64,000 bases of DNA from Pseudonocardiales bacterium. GTDB taxonomy: Bacteria; Actinomycetota; Actinomycetes; Mycobacteriales; Pseudonocardiaceae. The notes beneath the pieces were generated by a model. That model was not told where the DNA came from. It was given only the letters and a program-made list of their open reading frames with translations, and ran no database searches. Below, in pieces: positions 29,099-38,526 of the stretch. Both the position numbers and the translations under genes were made by a program. The stretch's first letter is position 1; each line of letters starts with the position of its first letter. The DNA lies in assembly GCA_023252195.1 (NCBI GenBank), contig JAHEXI010000010.1, forward strand, positions 54,014 to 118,013. The letters run 5' to 3'.

Positions 29099-29276
29099 GG
29101 CCCGCTGCTGAGCCAGTTTCTGATCGGTATTTTCGACGGTCGCCACCGTCTTGATACCGGTTCCTGCTGGGTTGTCGTTCACGACGGCACCGCTCGCTGA
29201 CTGACCGCACGTGACGCCATCTCTCCATTCCTGCCGTTCAGTTTTGAAGCGCACCACCCGGCGCCGGTTCCTTCGC

Positions 29277-29363
29277 GGTGCTAGCGTTCGCCGACACCGA
29301 CGATAACGATCTTGTGTACGTCGAGAGCATCTGGGTGATCTTTGTGTCGAGAAGGAGCACGAT
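29277..29363 (+). pseudogene. Fragment duplicated from the DUF5753 regulator gene
   Basis: Bases 29277-29363 closely match 28694-28782 within the regulator gene; shared blocks include GATAACGATCTTGT, GTCGAGAGC and GAGAAGGAGCACGATG. Only this ~87-bp internal piece is present, with small indels and no start codon. It lies ~180 bp downstream of the DUF397 gene and suggests a second, deleted regulator copy. Confidence 0.65.
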
Positions 29364-29426
29364 GCTGGGACCCATGTGGACGGAGCCGGCTCGCCGACGG
29401 GTAGATGCGATCCGCAGGGAGGTGGC

Positions 29427-29825
29427 ATGGACGTTACAGTGCTGCTAGGGACCGGTGTGCCGCTTTCTGCGGTTGCAGGCTTCTTCCTGAAGGCCTATCT
29501 GGAAAAGCGCAAGGGCGACAGGGCAGACCGCAAGGCGGACCGGCAGTCGGAGAGCGGCATCGTAGAAACGACAAGGGAAGCTCTGCGGATCGCCCGAGAT
29601 CAGATGGCGCAGATGGAGGCCGACACGAAGGTTTTGCGATCGCGGGTGTCAAAGCTGGAGGCAAGGCTTCGCTCGAAGGAAGCGCAGCTCACCGAGCTTG
29701 AGGCGACCCCTCGCACCAAAGATGAGGACTCTAGACACCTGCCGAACCGGGTTGTGCCAAGCCAACGGCCGTTTCCGCCAGATGCCATCAAAGATTTGCC
29801 GAAGCGCTCCGGACTCTCGCAATAG
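29427..29825 (+). CDS. Small membrane-anchored coiled-coil protein
   Basis: 132 residues from ATG 29427 with GGAGG eight bases upstream. An N-terminal membrane helix (VLLGTGVPLSAVAGFFLKAY) leads to a charged region (LEKRKGDRADRKADRQSES) and a long amphipathic helix (ALRIARDQMAQMEADTKVLR, SKLEARLRSKEAQLTELEA), then a Pro-rich tail. The layout is reminiscent of phage or plasmid one-helix proteins. No phage genes adjoin. Function unknown. Confidence 0.5.
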   Translation: MDVTVLLGTGVPLSAVAGFFLKAYLEKRKGDRADRKADRQSESGIVETTREALRIARDQMAQMEADTKVLRSRVSKLEARLRSKEAQLTELEATPRTKDEDSRHLPNRVVPSQRPFPPDAIKDLPKRSGLSQ

Positions 29826-29850
29826 GAGCAGCGGTGATGGCAGGGACGTG

Positions 29851-29896
29851 CTCGTGAGTGCGTAACAGTGTCATGACACTGTTACGCACTCACGAG
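29851..29896. repeat. 46-bp perfect palindrome, copy 1 (after leuA)
   Basis: The two 23-bp halves are exact reverse complements with no loop; the left half starts CTCGTGAGTGCGTAACAGTG. It ends 3 bp from the leuA stop and lies between convergent genes. A second copy at 56055-56100 differs at two positions per arm, and both changes are matched in the opposite arm. Probably a bidirectional terminator or a dispersed hairpin element. Confidence 0.8.
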
Positions 29897-29898
29897 GG

Positions 29899-31806
<1,908 letters not shown>

Positions 31807-31985
31807 TCAGACCCCGCCGCGGCAGCGAAGCAGGAGAGCGCGTGCCACCCGATCACGGTAGCCGGGACGCCCCGGCGGCATGCAACCGCCTCCCGGATGC
31901 TGGGAAGCAGTCACGGCAGATTCTCAGGAACTTGCGCGGTGAGCACTCGTGCACCCAACGTGTTGCCCGTGGCAGACTTCTTGCC

Positions 31986-32303
31986 ATGAGCTCAAGCCGC
32001 ACAGCGGTCCGGGGGACGCGCACCAAGATCGCCACCGTCCTGGCGACTCTGATCCGGGTCGTGGGGGGCGTCATCGTCCTCATCCTGGTGGCGCACGTGG
32101 TGCTCTCGTTGGGCAACGCCAACCCGGCCAACGGCATCACCATGTTCCTGACGTACTGGGCAGACCGGCTCCAGCTGGGCTTCCGCGGTCTGTTCAACCC
32201 GGTCGACCCCAGAACGCGCCTTGTGGTCGACTACGGCATCCCCGCGGTCTTCTGGCTAGTCGTGACTTGGGTACTGGTCCGTCTGGTGCGGCGCCTCGGC
32301 TGA
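31986..32303 (+). CDS. Two-helix membrane protein
   Basis: 105 residues from ATG 31986. Helix 1 is VVGGVIVLILVAHVVLSLG; a connecting segment, TYWADRLQLGFRGLFNPVDP, joins it to helix 2, GIPAVFWLVVTWVLVRLV. It has a basic N-terminus. Similar small proteins with a 'NGLxxFVxxWAxxxxLGFxxLFxP' loop are common in actinobacteria and uncharacterised. Divergent from leuA, 257 bp away. Confidence 0.65.
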   Translation: MSSSRTAVRGTRTKIATVLATLIRVVGGVIVLILVAHVVLSLGNANPANGITMFLTYWADRLQLGFRGLFNPVDPRTRLVVDYGIPAVFWLVVTWVLVRLVRRLG

Positions 32304-32971
32304 TCCCCGGGGACCCCGCGGGTCGCCCGCGATTGGCCTGCGTATCGGGCCTGCCGCGGCCGGTACCGATTACCGCCAGCACCGGGGGCGGCGCACAGGT
32401 GAGCGACTATTCCGGGTGAATGACCGACTTTCCACTCATTAGAGTGGTGCCCTGACTCACTGTAGTAGCACGCCGGAACCCGTGCCCGACTTCGGTGTAT
32501 TGCCGGGAAGCTGACCTCCCGCAAAGTCACGGTCAGTCACCACTGTGAAAGGTCCCGCCGTGGTTGAGCGGCTTGGGATGCTGGCCGTACCCCTGCCGCC
32601 ACCTTGCGTGCCGGTTCCTTTACCCTCTGCCATCGGCCCAGCTCAGCATGGGTATGGTGATCACCACTGGCGTCCCGAAAACTGGCAAGAAATCCCCGCG
32701 GAGGGCTCTGCGGACGTTCTCGCCAGCCTCGCGGCGGTTCCCCGGCGGGTGACGCCGCTACACTCCGTCCACCACGGTCACCCACTTGCTTTCTTGGTCG
32801 ACTTCGTCCAAGCTGCCGCGTACCTGACGGGAGCAGCTGCCCCGGGGAGGCGTGTTGATGAAAGGAGGCCGTCCTGCGGCGACGGCCGTTGCGGCGACAC
32901 TCATTTTGTCCCGCCACGACTCCCCGCCCAGCACGCTTCCCTAGCATGAAAAATTCTGCACTAAGGAAGCG
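32304..32971. other. 668-bp non-coding stretch upstream of the three-gene operon
   Basis: No gene with support. Around 32400-32470 the composition becomes AT-richer, with TTCCACTCATTAGAGTGG containing a 6-bp dyad (CCACTC/GAGTGG), a plausible promoter or operator area. A strong AAAGGAGG at 32858-32865 is not followed by a sensible frame. The last 30 bp hold the ribosome-binding site of the next gene. Confidence 0.4.
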
Positions 32972-33679
32972 GTGGTGGAGTTGGCTAGAACGGATGCTCG
33001 ATCCAGGGGATCTGGAGGAGCTGGACTGTTCAACGTAGTCAGTGTGGTGATCCTTGTCGTCGGTGTCTTGGTCATCGGTATAGCGGCCGCGCTGCTCGCC
33101 CGAACCCTGGCGGCGGCACAGAGCATTGACAAGAAGGCCCAGACGATCGCCGGAAATGCCGGCAACATCGATGTAGCGACCAACTCGGTCATCCAGTTGA
33201 ACCGGACCAACGAGGTTGCCGCCTCGATCCTGCAGAGCGCGAAGCCACTGCAGGGCCTGCTCACCACGGCAGACGCGACCGCCCGGGACATCGACGGCTT
33301 GGCGAAGTCGATCAACACTACGGCGGGAACGATCAACGGCACGGCCGGGACCATCAACGGCGTGGCGACCACGATCAACGGCACCGCGCAGAGCATCAAC
33401 GGCAACGTCGGGACCATCAACGGGACCGCATTCACGATCAACAGCACCGCGAAGGGCATCGACAACCGTGCCTCGGCCATCCTTGATGTCGCCAACCGCA
33501 TCGACGTCGATGCGGCGAACATCAATGACGCGCTGTCCCGTACCGTCGTGATCGCTCACAACATCAGGACTGACTCCGGCAACATCCTCAACCAGGCGAT
33601 CAGAGCTGAGCTGACGTCGCGGTGCATCGATGCCAAGGTCCGTCTCAACCTGATCAACCCGCCGCAGCCGGGCTGCTAA
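32972..33679 (+). CDS. Membrane-anchored repetitive coiled-coil protein 1 of a three-gene operon
   Basis: 235 residues. One N-terminal membrane helix (VVSVVILVVGVLVIGIAAALL) is followed by an ectodomain built from seven-residue units: TINTTAG, TINGTAG, TINGVAT, TINGTAQ, SINGNVG, TINGTAF. Further Ile/Asn/Ala heptads run to about residue 205, predicted as a long helical rod. The C-terminus has two cysteines (C217 and the last residue) that could form a disulphide. GTG 32972 and GTG 32975 are both possible after AAGGAAG. I do not recognise the family. The gene is 13 bp from the next one. Confidence 0.65.
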   Translation: MVELARTDARSRGSGGAGLFNVVSVVILVVGVLVIGIAAALLARTLAAAQSIDKKAQTIAGNAGNIDVATNSVIQLNRTNEVAASILQSAKPLQGLLTTADATARDIDGLAKSINTTAGTINGTAGTINGVATTINGTAQSINGNVGTINGTAFTINSTAKGIDNRASAILDVANRIDVDAANINDALSRTVVIAHNIRTDSGNILNQAIRAELTSRCIDAKVRLNLINPPQPGC

Positions 33680-33692
33680 AGGAGGATGGAAG

Positions 33693-34427
33693 ATGACAAC
33701 AACGCAATTCGATAGAACCTCGTCAACCGCACCTCCGGCCGCCGCGAGTTCGTTCGCTCGATTCCTGTGGATCTTCACCACGCTGGGCCTCATCGTCGTC
33801 ATCGTCGTCATCGGCTTCCTGATCGGCATCGTCCGAGCGCTGGAGTCGATCGACAACGGCCTGTTCACGGCGTCGAGTTCGGTGACGGGTGCCACAGGTA
33901 ACGTGCAGCCCCTGCCCAACTACATTCAGACGATCAACGCAGCACTGACCGACATCGACACCTCGTTGAAGCCGATTCGCGGCCAGGTGGCCGACGCCAC
34001 CGCTTCCCTGGTCTCGATCAGGGGCACGGCGCAGAACATCGACGCATCCCTGAAGGACACCTCCGGGTCGCTGGTCAACACTGCGGGATCGCTGGTCAAC
34101 ACTTCGGGAACGCTAGTCGGCGCCGGTCAGTCGGCGGCGGCCATCTCAACCTCGTTGGTTGACACCTCCAACGTGCTGCTGAACGTTCTCGGTGTCGCAC
34201 AGTCGATCGACGGCACGCTGGAGTCGATTCAGAACGCGGACAGCCGAGGCACCGCATTGGTGACCCCGCAGGTCAACTCGATCAACTTTGCCCTGATAGG
34301 TGCTGAGAACGACCTCAGTACCATCAACCTGCAGCTCGCGGAGACCAACCGTCACCTGACCAACATCTGCACCTCACCGACCCTGTCCTTGCTTCCTCCG
34401 CTGCGGTGCGACCCGGCCCGACCGTAG
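33693..34427 (+). CDS. Membrane-anchored repetitive coiled-coil protein 2
   Basis: 244 residues with the plan of its neighbour: a Thr/Ser-rich cytoplasmic tail, a membrane helix (IFTTLGLIVVIVVIGFLIGI), then heptad-like units (NIDASLKDTSGSL, VNTAGSL, VNTSGTL) and INFALIGAENDLSTINLQLA. The C-terminus has a Cys pair 15 residues apart (ICTSPTLSLLPPLRC), mirroring protein 1. The ATG follows AAAGGAGG. Lying between two similar proteins suggests a heteromeric rod or complex on the outer face of the membrane; the function is unknown. Confidence 0.65.
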   Translation: MTTTQFDRTSSTAPPAAASSFARFLWIFTTLGLIVVIVVIGFLIGIVRALESIDNGLFTASSSVTGATGNVQPLPNYIQTINAALTDIDTSLKPIRGQVADATASLVSIRGTAQNIDASLKDTSGSLVNTAGSLVNTSGTLVGAGQSAAAISTSLVDTSNVLLNVLGVAQSIDGTLESIQNADSRGTALVTPQVNSINFALIGAENDLSTINLQLAETNRHLTNICTSPTLSLLPPLRCDPARP

Positions 34428-34437
34428 GAGGTGACTA

Positions 34438-35340
34438 ATGGCACGACAACGCTTAACGTCGCAAGCCCTGCCAGGGATCATGCTTGTTATTGTGATCCTC
34501 TGGGCGCTGACTGCGGTGATCTTCCTGACCGGTATCTTGGCGGCGGCTAACCGGATTGAGAGCCGGGTCGGCCAGATCAACAGTTCGCTGACTCCGATCA
34601 ACAGCAAGCTCAACACGGTGCCGATCCTCACCAAGGTTTCGGATACCGCAAACCAGATCCGGGATGCGGCTTCGAACCTCAGTCCGACGATCGGACGCAT
34701 CGCCGATTCGGCCAGCAGTATCGACGCCAGCCTCAAGCAGGTGGGCGACACTGTTGGTCCGATCAACAAATCGGCCAAGCAGATCAACGCATCAGTGCTT
34801 TCGATCAACCAGGCGGTGGGAACGATCGGTCCGGGATTGGCCAATGTTCGTGGCCTCACGGGAACGATCAATGCTTCCGTGCACTCGATTGACGGTGAGC
34901 TTTCCGGGACCCTGAACAACGTTTACGACATCAGGGGTCGGGTTGCTCTGGTCACCGGCCAGGCGGATGACATCCTCAGGACCGCCAGGCAGATCCATGG
35001 CGACACGTCATCCATTAGCAGTATCGTGGGCGTTTCGGGTATCCCGCGCACGGTTAACGGTAATGCGCACGCGATTGAGACCACCCCGATCCTCCTGAGG
35101 TCGGCCAACGCGGGCGTGTTGCGGGAGATGGCAGCGGCATCTGCCCGGCAGGATCCCGCGGCGGGTCAGGCGATACTCCCGAACTTGGATCTGCTGCCGC
35201 AGATCTCGGCACTCGGGTTGCCGGAGTTGCCGGCGTTGGCTACCGGTCCGGTGCCTTCAATGCTGACCAGCCTGCTGAATCAGTTGCCGGTACTCGGTGA
35301 CACCGGTGACCTCCTCAGCCAGGTGGTCGCACCGAAGTAG
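34438..35340 (+). CDS. Membrane-anchored repetitive coiled-coil protein 3
   Basis: 300 residues. Membrane helix (MLVIVILWALTAVIFLTGIL), then a rod with INSSLTPINSKLNTVPI, RIADSASSIDASLKQVGD, INKSAKQINASVLSINQAVG and a GTINASVHSIDGELSGTLNN stretch. A C-terminal domain unlike its partners is rich in Leu/Pro (LPNLDLLPQISALGLPELPA) and has no Cys pair. TAGGAGGTGA precedes the ATG, and the gap to the previous gene is 10 bp. An intrinsic terminator follows at 35373, closing the operon. Confidence 0.65.
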   Translation: MARQRLTSQALPGIMLVIVILWALTAVIFLTGILAAANRIESRVGQINSSLTPINSKLNTVPILTKVSDTANQIRDAASNLSPTIGRIADSASSIDASLKQVGDTVGPINKSAKQINASVLSINQAVGTIGPGLANVRGLTGTINASVHSIDGELSGTLNNVYDIRGRVALVTGQADDILRTARQIHGDTSSISSIVGVSGIPRTVNGNAHAIETTPILLRSANAGVLREMAAASARQDPAAGQAILPNLDLLPQISALGLPELPALATGPVPSMLTSLLNQLPVLGDTGDLLSQVVAPK

Positions 35341-35372
35341 CTCCACGCAGTTCGCACAACGGTCCCATCAGG

Positions 35373-35405
35373 GGGGCGTCGGCCACACCAGGCCGGCGCC
35401 CCTTT
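35373..35405 (+). terminator. Intrinsic terminator of the three-gene operon
   Basis: Arms GGGGCGTCGGCC and GGCCGGCGCCCC pair over 12 positions (one G-U) around ACACCA, followed by TTT. It lies 33 bp after the third gene's stop codon. Confidence 0.8.
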
Positions 35406-35671
35406 GCTGTGCCGTCGCGACAGACGTCCCCGGGATCACTGACTGTAATCAATCGCACACACTAAGTTATTGTTGCAATCGCCACCCGGATGGCTTACTT
35501 TCGAGGTTGTGTGACCACGGAGAGTGAGGGGGGACCAGCTCGGATCACCTTGGGGATTGCTGCCGAGCGCGGCGCTCGACCGCGCGCTCATAGGGGCTGC
35601 AGGCGATTCCGAGGCCGATCCGGGTTTTTTTGGCTTTGCATGGCTCCTCCATCGGCCAGAAAAGGAGCGAT

Positions 35672-35905
35672 ATGAGGGTTTCAGACGTCTTCACGCTAGC
35701 CGCCGACAGCGGAAGTGGCAGCGACAGCTACTCGAACTTTGGCTGCAGTGCTGGAGACTGTTACGCGGGGGATCACGGCGTCAACAGCTATCCTTACTAC
35801 AGCGTCTACAATCCCTCCGTCAGGCCCAACAACGGGTACTACAACGGCGGCTTGCGCAACGAAAGTGCATCCCGCGGCGACGGATACGACCGGATTCAGG
35901 GGTAG
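35672..35905 (+). CDS. Small Gly/Ser/Tyr/Asn-rich protein with the MxVSxxFT start
   Basis: 77 residues from ATG 35672, preceded by AAAAGGAGCGAT. It begins MRVSDVFTLAADSGSGSD and continues with aromatic/Gly/Asn-rich, low-complexity sequence including two cysteines (FGCSAGDCYAG) and repeated Tyr (YPYYSVYNP, NNGYYNGG). There is no signal peptide or membrane helix. The ribosome-binding site and first eight residues match those of the unrelated-looking small protein at 41925-42086, so I infer a family with a common leader and variable tail. A long AT-rich 5' region (35440-35671) lies upstream. Function unknown; a modified peptide precursor is one possibility, but no modifying enzymes are near. Confidence 0.6.
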   Translation: MRVSDVFTLAADSGSGSDSYSNFGCSAGDCYAGDHGVNSYPYYSVYNPSVRPNNGYYNGGLRNESASRGDGYDRIQG

Positions 35906-35980
35906 CCCGCACCATGCGGCTCGCCCGGCGGTGGCCCGCACTCCGGTCAGTTCGCGGCTGGGGATAAGGCCACCGCCTGG

Positions 35981-36622
35981 TCAGAGTTTCATTGCCTCCG
36001 CGTGCGCGGCAATCTGGATGTCAGTGCCCGCGGGGGCGAGTTCACGGAACAGCCAGTAGTACTTTTCGGGAGTGGTCAAGATGGCCTGGTGAATCGGCAC
36101 GGCGAGCGGCGGCGCGATGGCGCGAAGGTAATCCACCGCCTCGGAAACTTTAAGCCACGGCGCCGCGGTCGGCAGCAGCAGCAGGTCGATTTCCCGAGCT
36201 GGCACGGTGAAGGAATCCCCGGGGTGCAGGACGGTGCCGCCGTCACCCGCTATCAGGTAGCCGTTATTCGGCACCACCGGGATATCCGGATGGATCACGC
36301 CGTGATCGCCGCCGATCACCTCCACCGTCGTCCCGGCCAGTTCCAGTTGTTGCCCAGGGCCGACCACGTGATGCGCGATGCCCGCGCCGGCCAACTGCGG
36401 CGCTGAGCCGGAGTCGACCAGCAGTTGCGCCGCTGGATTGGCGGCCAGCAACGCGGGCATCCGGGCAAGGTCGAGGTGATCAGGGTGCTGGTGAGTCACC
36501 AGGATCGCATCCAGCCCGGTGAGCTCGTCGAAGCCCTCGGAGTAGATCCCCGGATCTAGCAGCAACCGGGCCGTCCCGATCTCCACCAGCACGCAAGATT
36601 GCCTGAAATGCACGATCTGCAC
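35981..36622 (-). CDS. MBL-fold metallo-hydrolase
   Basis: 213 residues from GTG 36622, which is preceded by AGGAGGTGAT. It has the UlaG/RNase Z-like metallo-beta-lactamase layout: IVHFRQSCVLVEIGTARLLL, DPGIYSEGFDELTGLDAILV, THQHPDHLD (metal ligands), then GGDHGVIHPDIP and VLHPGDSFTVP. The substrate is unknown; YycJ/UlaG-like family members are phosphodiesterases or lactonases. It is divergent from purS and shares a 100-bp promoter region with it. Confidence 0.85.
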   Translation of the reverse strand: MQIVHFRQSCVLVEIGTARLLLDPGIYSEGFDELTGLDAILVTHQHPDHLDLARMPALLAANPAAQLLVDSGSAPQLAGAGIAHHVVGPGQQLELAGTTVEVIGGDHGVIHPDIPVVPNNGYLIAGDGGTVLHPGDSFTVPAREIDLLLLPTAAPWLKVSEAVDYLRAIAPPLAVPIHQAILTTPEKYYWLFRELAPAGTDIQIAAHAEAMKL

Positions 36623-36722
36623 GGATATCACCTCCTGCGTTGGACGCCCATCCCGGTGGGCCGCCGGCGACCTCACCGACCAGCGTGCCACGAAGCGGTC
36701 GAACCCAGGTAGCCTCGGCACC

Positions 36723-36956
36723 GTGCCGCGAGTGGTCGTCGACGTCGTACCCAAGCCTGAAATCCTCGATCCGCAGGGTCAGGCGATCGTGCGCGCATTG
36801 CCCCGGATGGGCTTGCGCGGGGTGCGCGACGTGCGGCAGGGCAAACATTTCGAGCTGGACGTCGATGACGAGGTCGACGCTCAGACGTTGCATCGCATCG
36901 CCGGTGAGCTACTGGCCAATCCAGTGATCGAGAACTGGACGGTGCGCCGGTTGTGA
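36723..36956 (+). CDS. purS: Phosphoribosylformylglycinamidine synthase subunit PurS
   Basis: 77 residues, the normal length: [40 protein letters not shown] and [13 protein letters not shown]. PurS bridges PurQ and PurL in the three-part FGAM synthase. Its stop overlaps the purQ start (GTGA), so the two are translationally coupled. Start GTG. Confidence 0.95.
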   Translation: MPRVVVDVVPKPEILDPQGQAIVRALPRMGLRGVRDVRQGKHFELDVDDEVDAQTLHRIAGELLANPVIENWTVRRL

Positions 36957-37660
36957 GTCCCGCTCCGACGAGCGCAGCCTGCCGGATCGGCGTCATCACC
37001 TTCCCCGGCACGCTCGATGACGTAGACGCCGCCCGCGCGGTGCGCCACGCCGGAGCGCAGCCGGTGTCGCTGTGGCACGCCGACGACGACCTTCACGACG
37101 TGGACGCCGTGGTGGTGCCCGGTGGGTTCTCCTACGGGGACTACCTTCGCGCCGGTGCGATAGCCGCACACCAACCGGTGCTGCGAGCGGTAGTCGACGC
37201 TGCCCGTCGCGGCACACCGGTGCTGGGTATCTGCAACGGGTTCCAAATCCTGTGCGAGGCGGGATTGTTGCCCGGCGCCCTGGTGCGCAATGCCGGGCTG
37301 CATTTCGTCTGCCGCGATCAGCGGCTGAGGGTGGAGACCAACGCCACCGCCTGGACGGGTCGGTATCCCGCTGGCGCTGAAATCGTGGTGCCGCTGAAGT
37401 CCATCGAGGGCCGGTATGTGGCCGATGCGTCGACGTTGGCCGCCCTGGCGGGCGAGGGTCGGGTGGTCCTGCGTTACCTGGGGACGAGCCCCAACGGCGC
37501 GGTGCAGGACATCGCCGGGATCGCCTCGGCCGATGGCCGGGTGGTCGGTTTGATGCCGCACCCAGAGCACGCGATCGACTCACTCACCGGCCCGTCGGCT
37601 GATGGGTTGGATTTTTTCCGCTCTGCCATCGACGCGGTACTCGGTTCGATAAGCGTGTGA
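36953..37660 (+). CDS. purQ: FGAM synthase glutaminase subunit PurQ
   Basis: 235 residues, class I glutamine amidotransferase. [20 protein letters not shown] opens the domain; [15 protein letters not shown], the nucleophile [19 protein letters not shown] (Cys in CNGFQ) and [13 protein letters not shown] (catalytic His/Glu) follow. It supplies ammonia to PurL for step four of purine synthesis. GTG start overlapping purS. purL follows only 1.5 kb later, the gap being filled with remnants and a Uma2 gene. Confidence 0.95.
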   Translation: MSPAPTSAACRIGVITFPGTLDDVDAARAVRHAGAQPVSLWHADDDLHDVDAVVVPGGFSYGDYLRAGAIAAHQPVLRAVVDAARRGTPVLGICNGFQILCEAGLLPGALVRNAGLHFVCRDQRLRVETNATAWTGRYPAGAEIVVPLKSIEGRYVADASTLAALAGEGRVVLRYLGTSPNGAVQDIAGIASADGRVVGLMPHPEHAIDSLTGPSADGLDFFRSAIDAVLGSISV

Positions 37661-37715
37661 TCCTCGAGGGGCAGAACCGTCAGCGTGTCCCAACATCGTG
37701 CGCCGCGGCCGCGTT

Positions 37716-37788
37716 CTCAAGATCGTCAAGAGTGAGCAGTCACCGTGCAAGATTGCACTGCGATCACTCACTTTCGGCGATCATGGCA
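37716..37788. repeat. 73-bp dispersed repeat, copy A
   Basis: Starts CTCAAGATCGTCAAGAGTGA and ends GGCGATCATGGCA. It aligns without gaps to copies at 49358-49430 and (reverse strand) 63734-63806. The ends are imperfectly complementary (AGATCG / CGATCAT; GAGTGA / TCACTC), so it may fold. It lies 56 bp after the purQ stop. Confidence 0.8.
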
Positions 37789-38142
37789 GGTCGTTGGGCC
37801 TTTCACCGCGATCCACTAGCGGCGGCCGCAGCCGCCACCGAACCAGGCCGTCCCCCCGCACGATCCGGACACGGGCATACCCCCACGGCGCCAACCGGTC
37901 ACCACAGCCAGGGCAGCGCAACTGCGCCGAGGACAACCTGACCTCGACCCCGGCCGCGGATCGCTGCCTACCGTGAGCACGACGTCTCCGCACGCCACCG
38001 GTGGCCCTCCCGACGGCCCTGCCAAGACGGCCGGGAGGGTCACTCCAGATGACGTGAACCGGACACTCGGTGATCATGCGGAATGACGCTCAACAGCTGG
38101 TCTGCCTCGACGTGTCCGATTACGTCACGCAGCGTTGCCTAC
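37789..38142. other. Stretch without a supported gene
   Basis: Overlapping short frames on both strands show no family signal. A small inverted repeat, GGCCCTCCCG / CGGGAGGGTC, occurs around 38007-38042 (GACGGCCCTGCCAAGACGGC between arms), terminator-like. I see nothing else. Confidence 0.35.
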
Positions 38143-38223
38143 GGGTTGAAGAACCGGTTTTTGAACTTCGGGTCCAGCCACTGCTTGCGACCCCAGGCCA
38201 GCAGTCGGCCGCGGGCGATGGCG
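38143..38223 (-). pseudogene. C-terminal scrap of an unidentified protein
   Basis: The minus strand reads GAIARGRLLAWGRKQWLDPK then FKNRFFNP and a stop, with strong codon bias and a natural-looking C-terminus, but nothing coding precedes it: the DNA switches to a TetR-like piece on the other strand. I cannot name the parent protein. Confidence 0.35.
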
Positions 38224-38225
38224 CC

Positions 38226-38400
38226 CCAAACGCCCTGCTCCAGCAGGGCTTCGCCGAGCTCGCCGGCGCGGTCACCGTGACACCCGACTGTGATCATCCG
38301 CTGCGCTCCATCGCCACCGGCTGCGCCAACTACCGTGCCTTCGCGTTGGCCAACCCCGCGATGTACCGGCTGATGTTCGACTTCCCGGTACCGGGCTTGT
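38226..38400 (+). pseudogene. TetR-family regulator fragment (ligand-binding part)
   Basis: Encodes HPLRSIATGCANYRAFALAN and PAMYRLMFDFPVPG, typical of the TetR_C domain of small-molecule regulators ('YRAFALANPxxYRLMF'). There is no helix-turn-helix and no start. Beyond about 38410 another frame reads IGFVSDHTAHYTALIHTVLR and stops at 38526, belonging to something else. A patchwork of relics. Confidence 0.55.
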
Positions 38401-38526
38401 ACTCCATGGAGCGGTCAGCCTCGAACTACGCCACATCGGCTTCGTATCCGACCACACAGCCCACTACACCGCGCTCATCCATACTGTCTTGCGCGGCATC
38501 GCCACCTATCCCGAGGCAAGCTCCGG

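Noticed and set aside
29427..29825. Prophage remnant, because the one-helix coiled-coil protein resembles phage membrane proteins
   Set aside because: No other phage gene, integrase or attachment site adjoins it; kept as a hypothetical protein.
32858..32940. Strong AAAGGAGG as a possible start of another small gene
   Set aside because: No start codon at proper spacing leads to a coding-like frame, and the shared MxVSxxFT head is absent.
33320..33460. Regular 21-bp repeat pattern
   Set aside because: Explained by the TINGTAG-type heptads of the coding sequence, not by a non-coding tandem repeat or CRISPR.
32537..33919. 460-codon open frame on the minus strand
   Set aside because: It is the antisense of the repetitive heptad gene at 32972-33679 and shows the Val/Asp/Arg repetition expected of a reverse reading; the plus-strand genes have ribosome-binding sites and a membrane helix.
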